This document shows positions 32,589-33,298 of a stretch of DNA of 33,298 nucleotides, in pieces. The stretch comes from Deltaproteobacteria bacterium (lineage in GTDB: Bacteria > Desulfobacterota > Binatia > UBA12015). Positions within the stretch are counted from its first letter, which is position 1; every line of letters starts with the position of its first letter. Location: contig JAJCZO010000007.1 of assembly GCA_029262355.1 (NCBI GenBank), forward strand, positions 1-33,298. Direction: 5' to 3'. Under the pieces are notes generated by a model. It made no database searches, was not told the DNA's origin, and saw only the letters and a program-made list of their open reading frames with translations. Both the position numbers and the translations under genes were made by a program.

Positions 32589-33298
32589 ATGACCAAGACA
32601 ACGACCGGGACCCTGATCCTCTCCCTGGTGCTGTCGACCGCCGCACGAGCTGAGTTCATACCGCTGGACCCGTGCCGGCTGCTGAACACGGCCGCGCCAG
32701 GAGAGGGCCCGGCGCTGGTAGGGCAGACGACGCGTGCGGTGACAGTACGCGGGCTGTGCGGGATACCTGAGGGAGCGACGGCGATTACGTACAACGCGAC
32801 CATCGTCGGGCCGGCAGGCGAAGGGTATCTGACGCTGCACCCGAGCGACGGGGCACGGCCGGTGGCGTCGTCACTGAACTTCGCGGCGGGGGAACTGGAG
32901 GGGAACGCCGGTGTGGTGAAGCTGGGTGCGACGGCACCTGCGCTGTCTGCGTATCTGGCGACGGCACCGGCCGGGTTGACGGCGCATCTGGTGCTGGACG
33001 TCACGGGGTACCACGCGGGGACGCTGGTGGGCGTGGTGGCGCGATTGTTGGGGGAGGACTCCACGCCGGACCGGTGGATCGAGCACGGGGACGGGACGGT
33101 GACGGACCGGCTGACGGGACTTCAGTGGGAGATGAAGACCGACGATGGGTCGATCCACGACAAGGACGACACGTACACGTTGTCGTTGAGCGATCCGTGG
33201 GACCCGGACGGGACGGCGTACTCGACCTTTCTACTGGTGCTGAACGCGTCTGAGTTCGCGGGCTACGACGACTGGCGGCTGCCGACGGTCGACGAGCT
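32589..33298 (+). CDS. Secreted protein with DUF1566-type domain (cut by window end)
   Basis: An open frame of 236 codons running off the right edge, starting at an ATG with CCAAGGAG 6 nt upstream. Residues 1-22 are a signal peptide (LILSLVLSTAARA). The first domain (FIPLDPCRLLNTAAPGEGP, LCGIPEGATAITYNATIVGP, GYLTLHPSDGARPVASSLNF, LVLDVTGYHAG) is a beta-sandwich common in secreted proteins of actinobacteria and related genomes. A DUF1566/Lcl-type domain then begins: DGTVTDRLTGLQWEMK and GYDDWRLPTVDEL, the family signature. The role is unknown. The stop lies outside the window. Confidence 0.9.
   Translation, partial: MTKTTTGTLILSLVLSTAARAEFIPLDPCRLLNTAAPGEGPALVGQTTRAVTVRGLCGIPEGATAITYNATIVGPAGEGYLTLHPSDGARPVASSLNFAAGELEGNAGVVKLGATAPALSAYLATAPAGLTAHLVLDVTGYHAGTLVGVVARLLGEDSTPDRWIEHGDGTVTDRLTGLQWEMKTDDGSIHDKDDTYTLSLSDPWDPDGTAYSTFLLVLNASEFAGYDDWRLPTVDE

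Overview
The window looks like chromosomal DNA of a high-GC, Gram-negative, uncultured-type bacterium. The mix of secreted proteins points to a deltaproteobacterial-grade lineage such as Myxococcota or Candidatus Binatota: a MopE-like Asp/Cys motif, a Myxococcus-type Cys-rich repeat, CYR-type repeats, a choice-of-anchor-Q-like beta-helix end, and a DUF1566 tail. That placement is inference. No rRNA, tRNA or CRISPR array is visible. About half of the genes encode exported proteins of unknown substrate.

Left part (1-11 kb): an iron lipoxygenase with all five metal ligands (432-2282, +); a TetR regulator and FAD monooxygenase pair (minus strand); a divergent ATC-hydrolase-like gene followed by a small coiled-coil CxxC protein (plus strand). 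The TetR/hydrolase gap holds a likely operator. Three secreted-protein genes follow on the minus strand. Two of them, both with CYR-type C-terminal repeats, have a perfect TCGAACG...CGTTCGA palindrome upstream.

Middle part (11-24.6 kb): after a decayed IS256-family transposase come an amidohydrolase, a small exported protein, a DUF805 membrane protein, a DUF3604 lipoprotein, a repeat-rich secreted protein, a beta-helix protein, a propeller protein, a methyltransferase and a GNAT acetyltransferase. Every one of the nine consecutive gaps from 11.5 to 24.6 kb contains one copy of an imperfect palindromic element of about 60-135 bp. All copies have the same orientation although the genes lie on both strands. 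This one-element-per-gap layout resembles a gene-cassette array, but no integrase is in the window and the canonical attC core sites are not seen. It is the most interesting signal here.

Right part (25-33.3 kb): an S33 alpha/beta hydrolase whose 5' end abuts an IS3-family relic, a DUF4345-like membrane protein, an integrase relic, a DUF1254/DUF1214 exported protein, a second copy (paralogue) of the repeat-rich secreted protein, another IS3 relic, and a secreted DUF1566-type protein cut by the window end. Two more palindromic elements lie here. The genes do not form one pathway. The coherent units are the TetR-FAD operon with its divergent neighbour, and the three propeller-like proteins with Cys-containing C-terminal domains.
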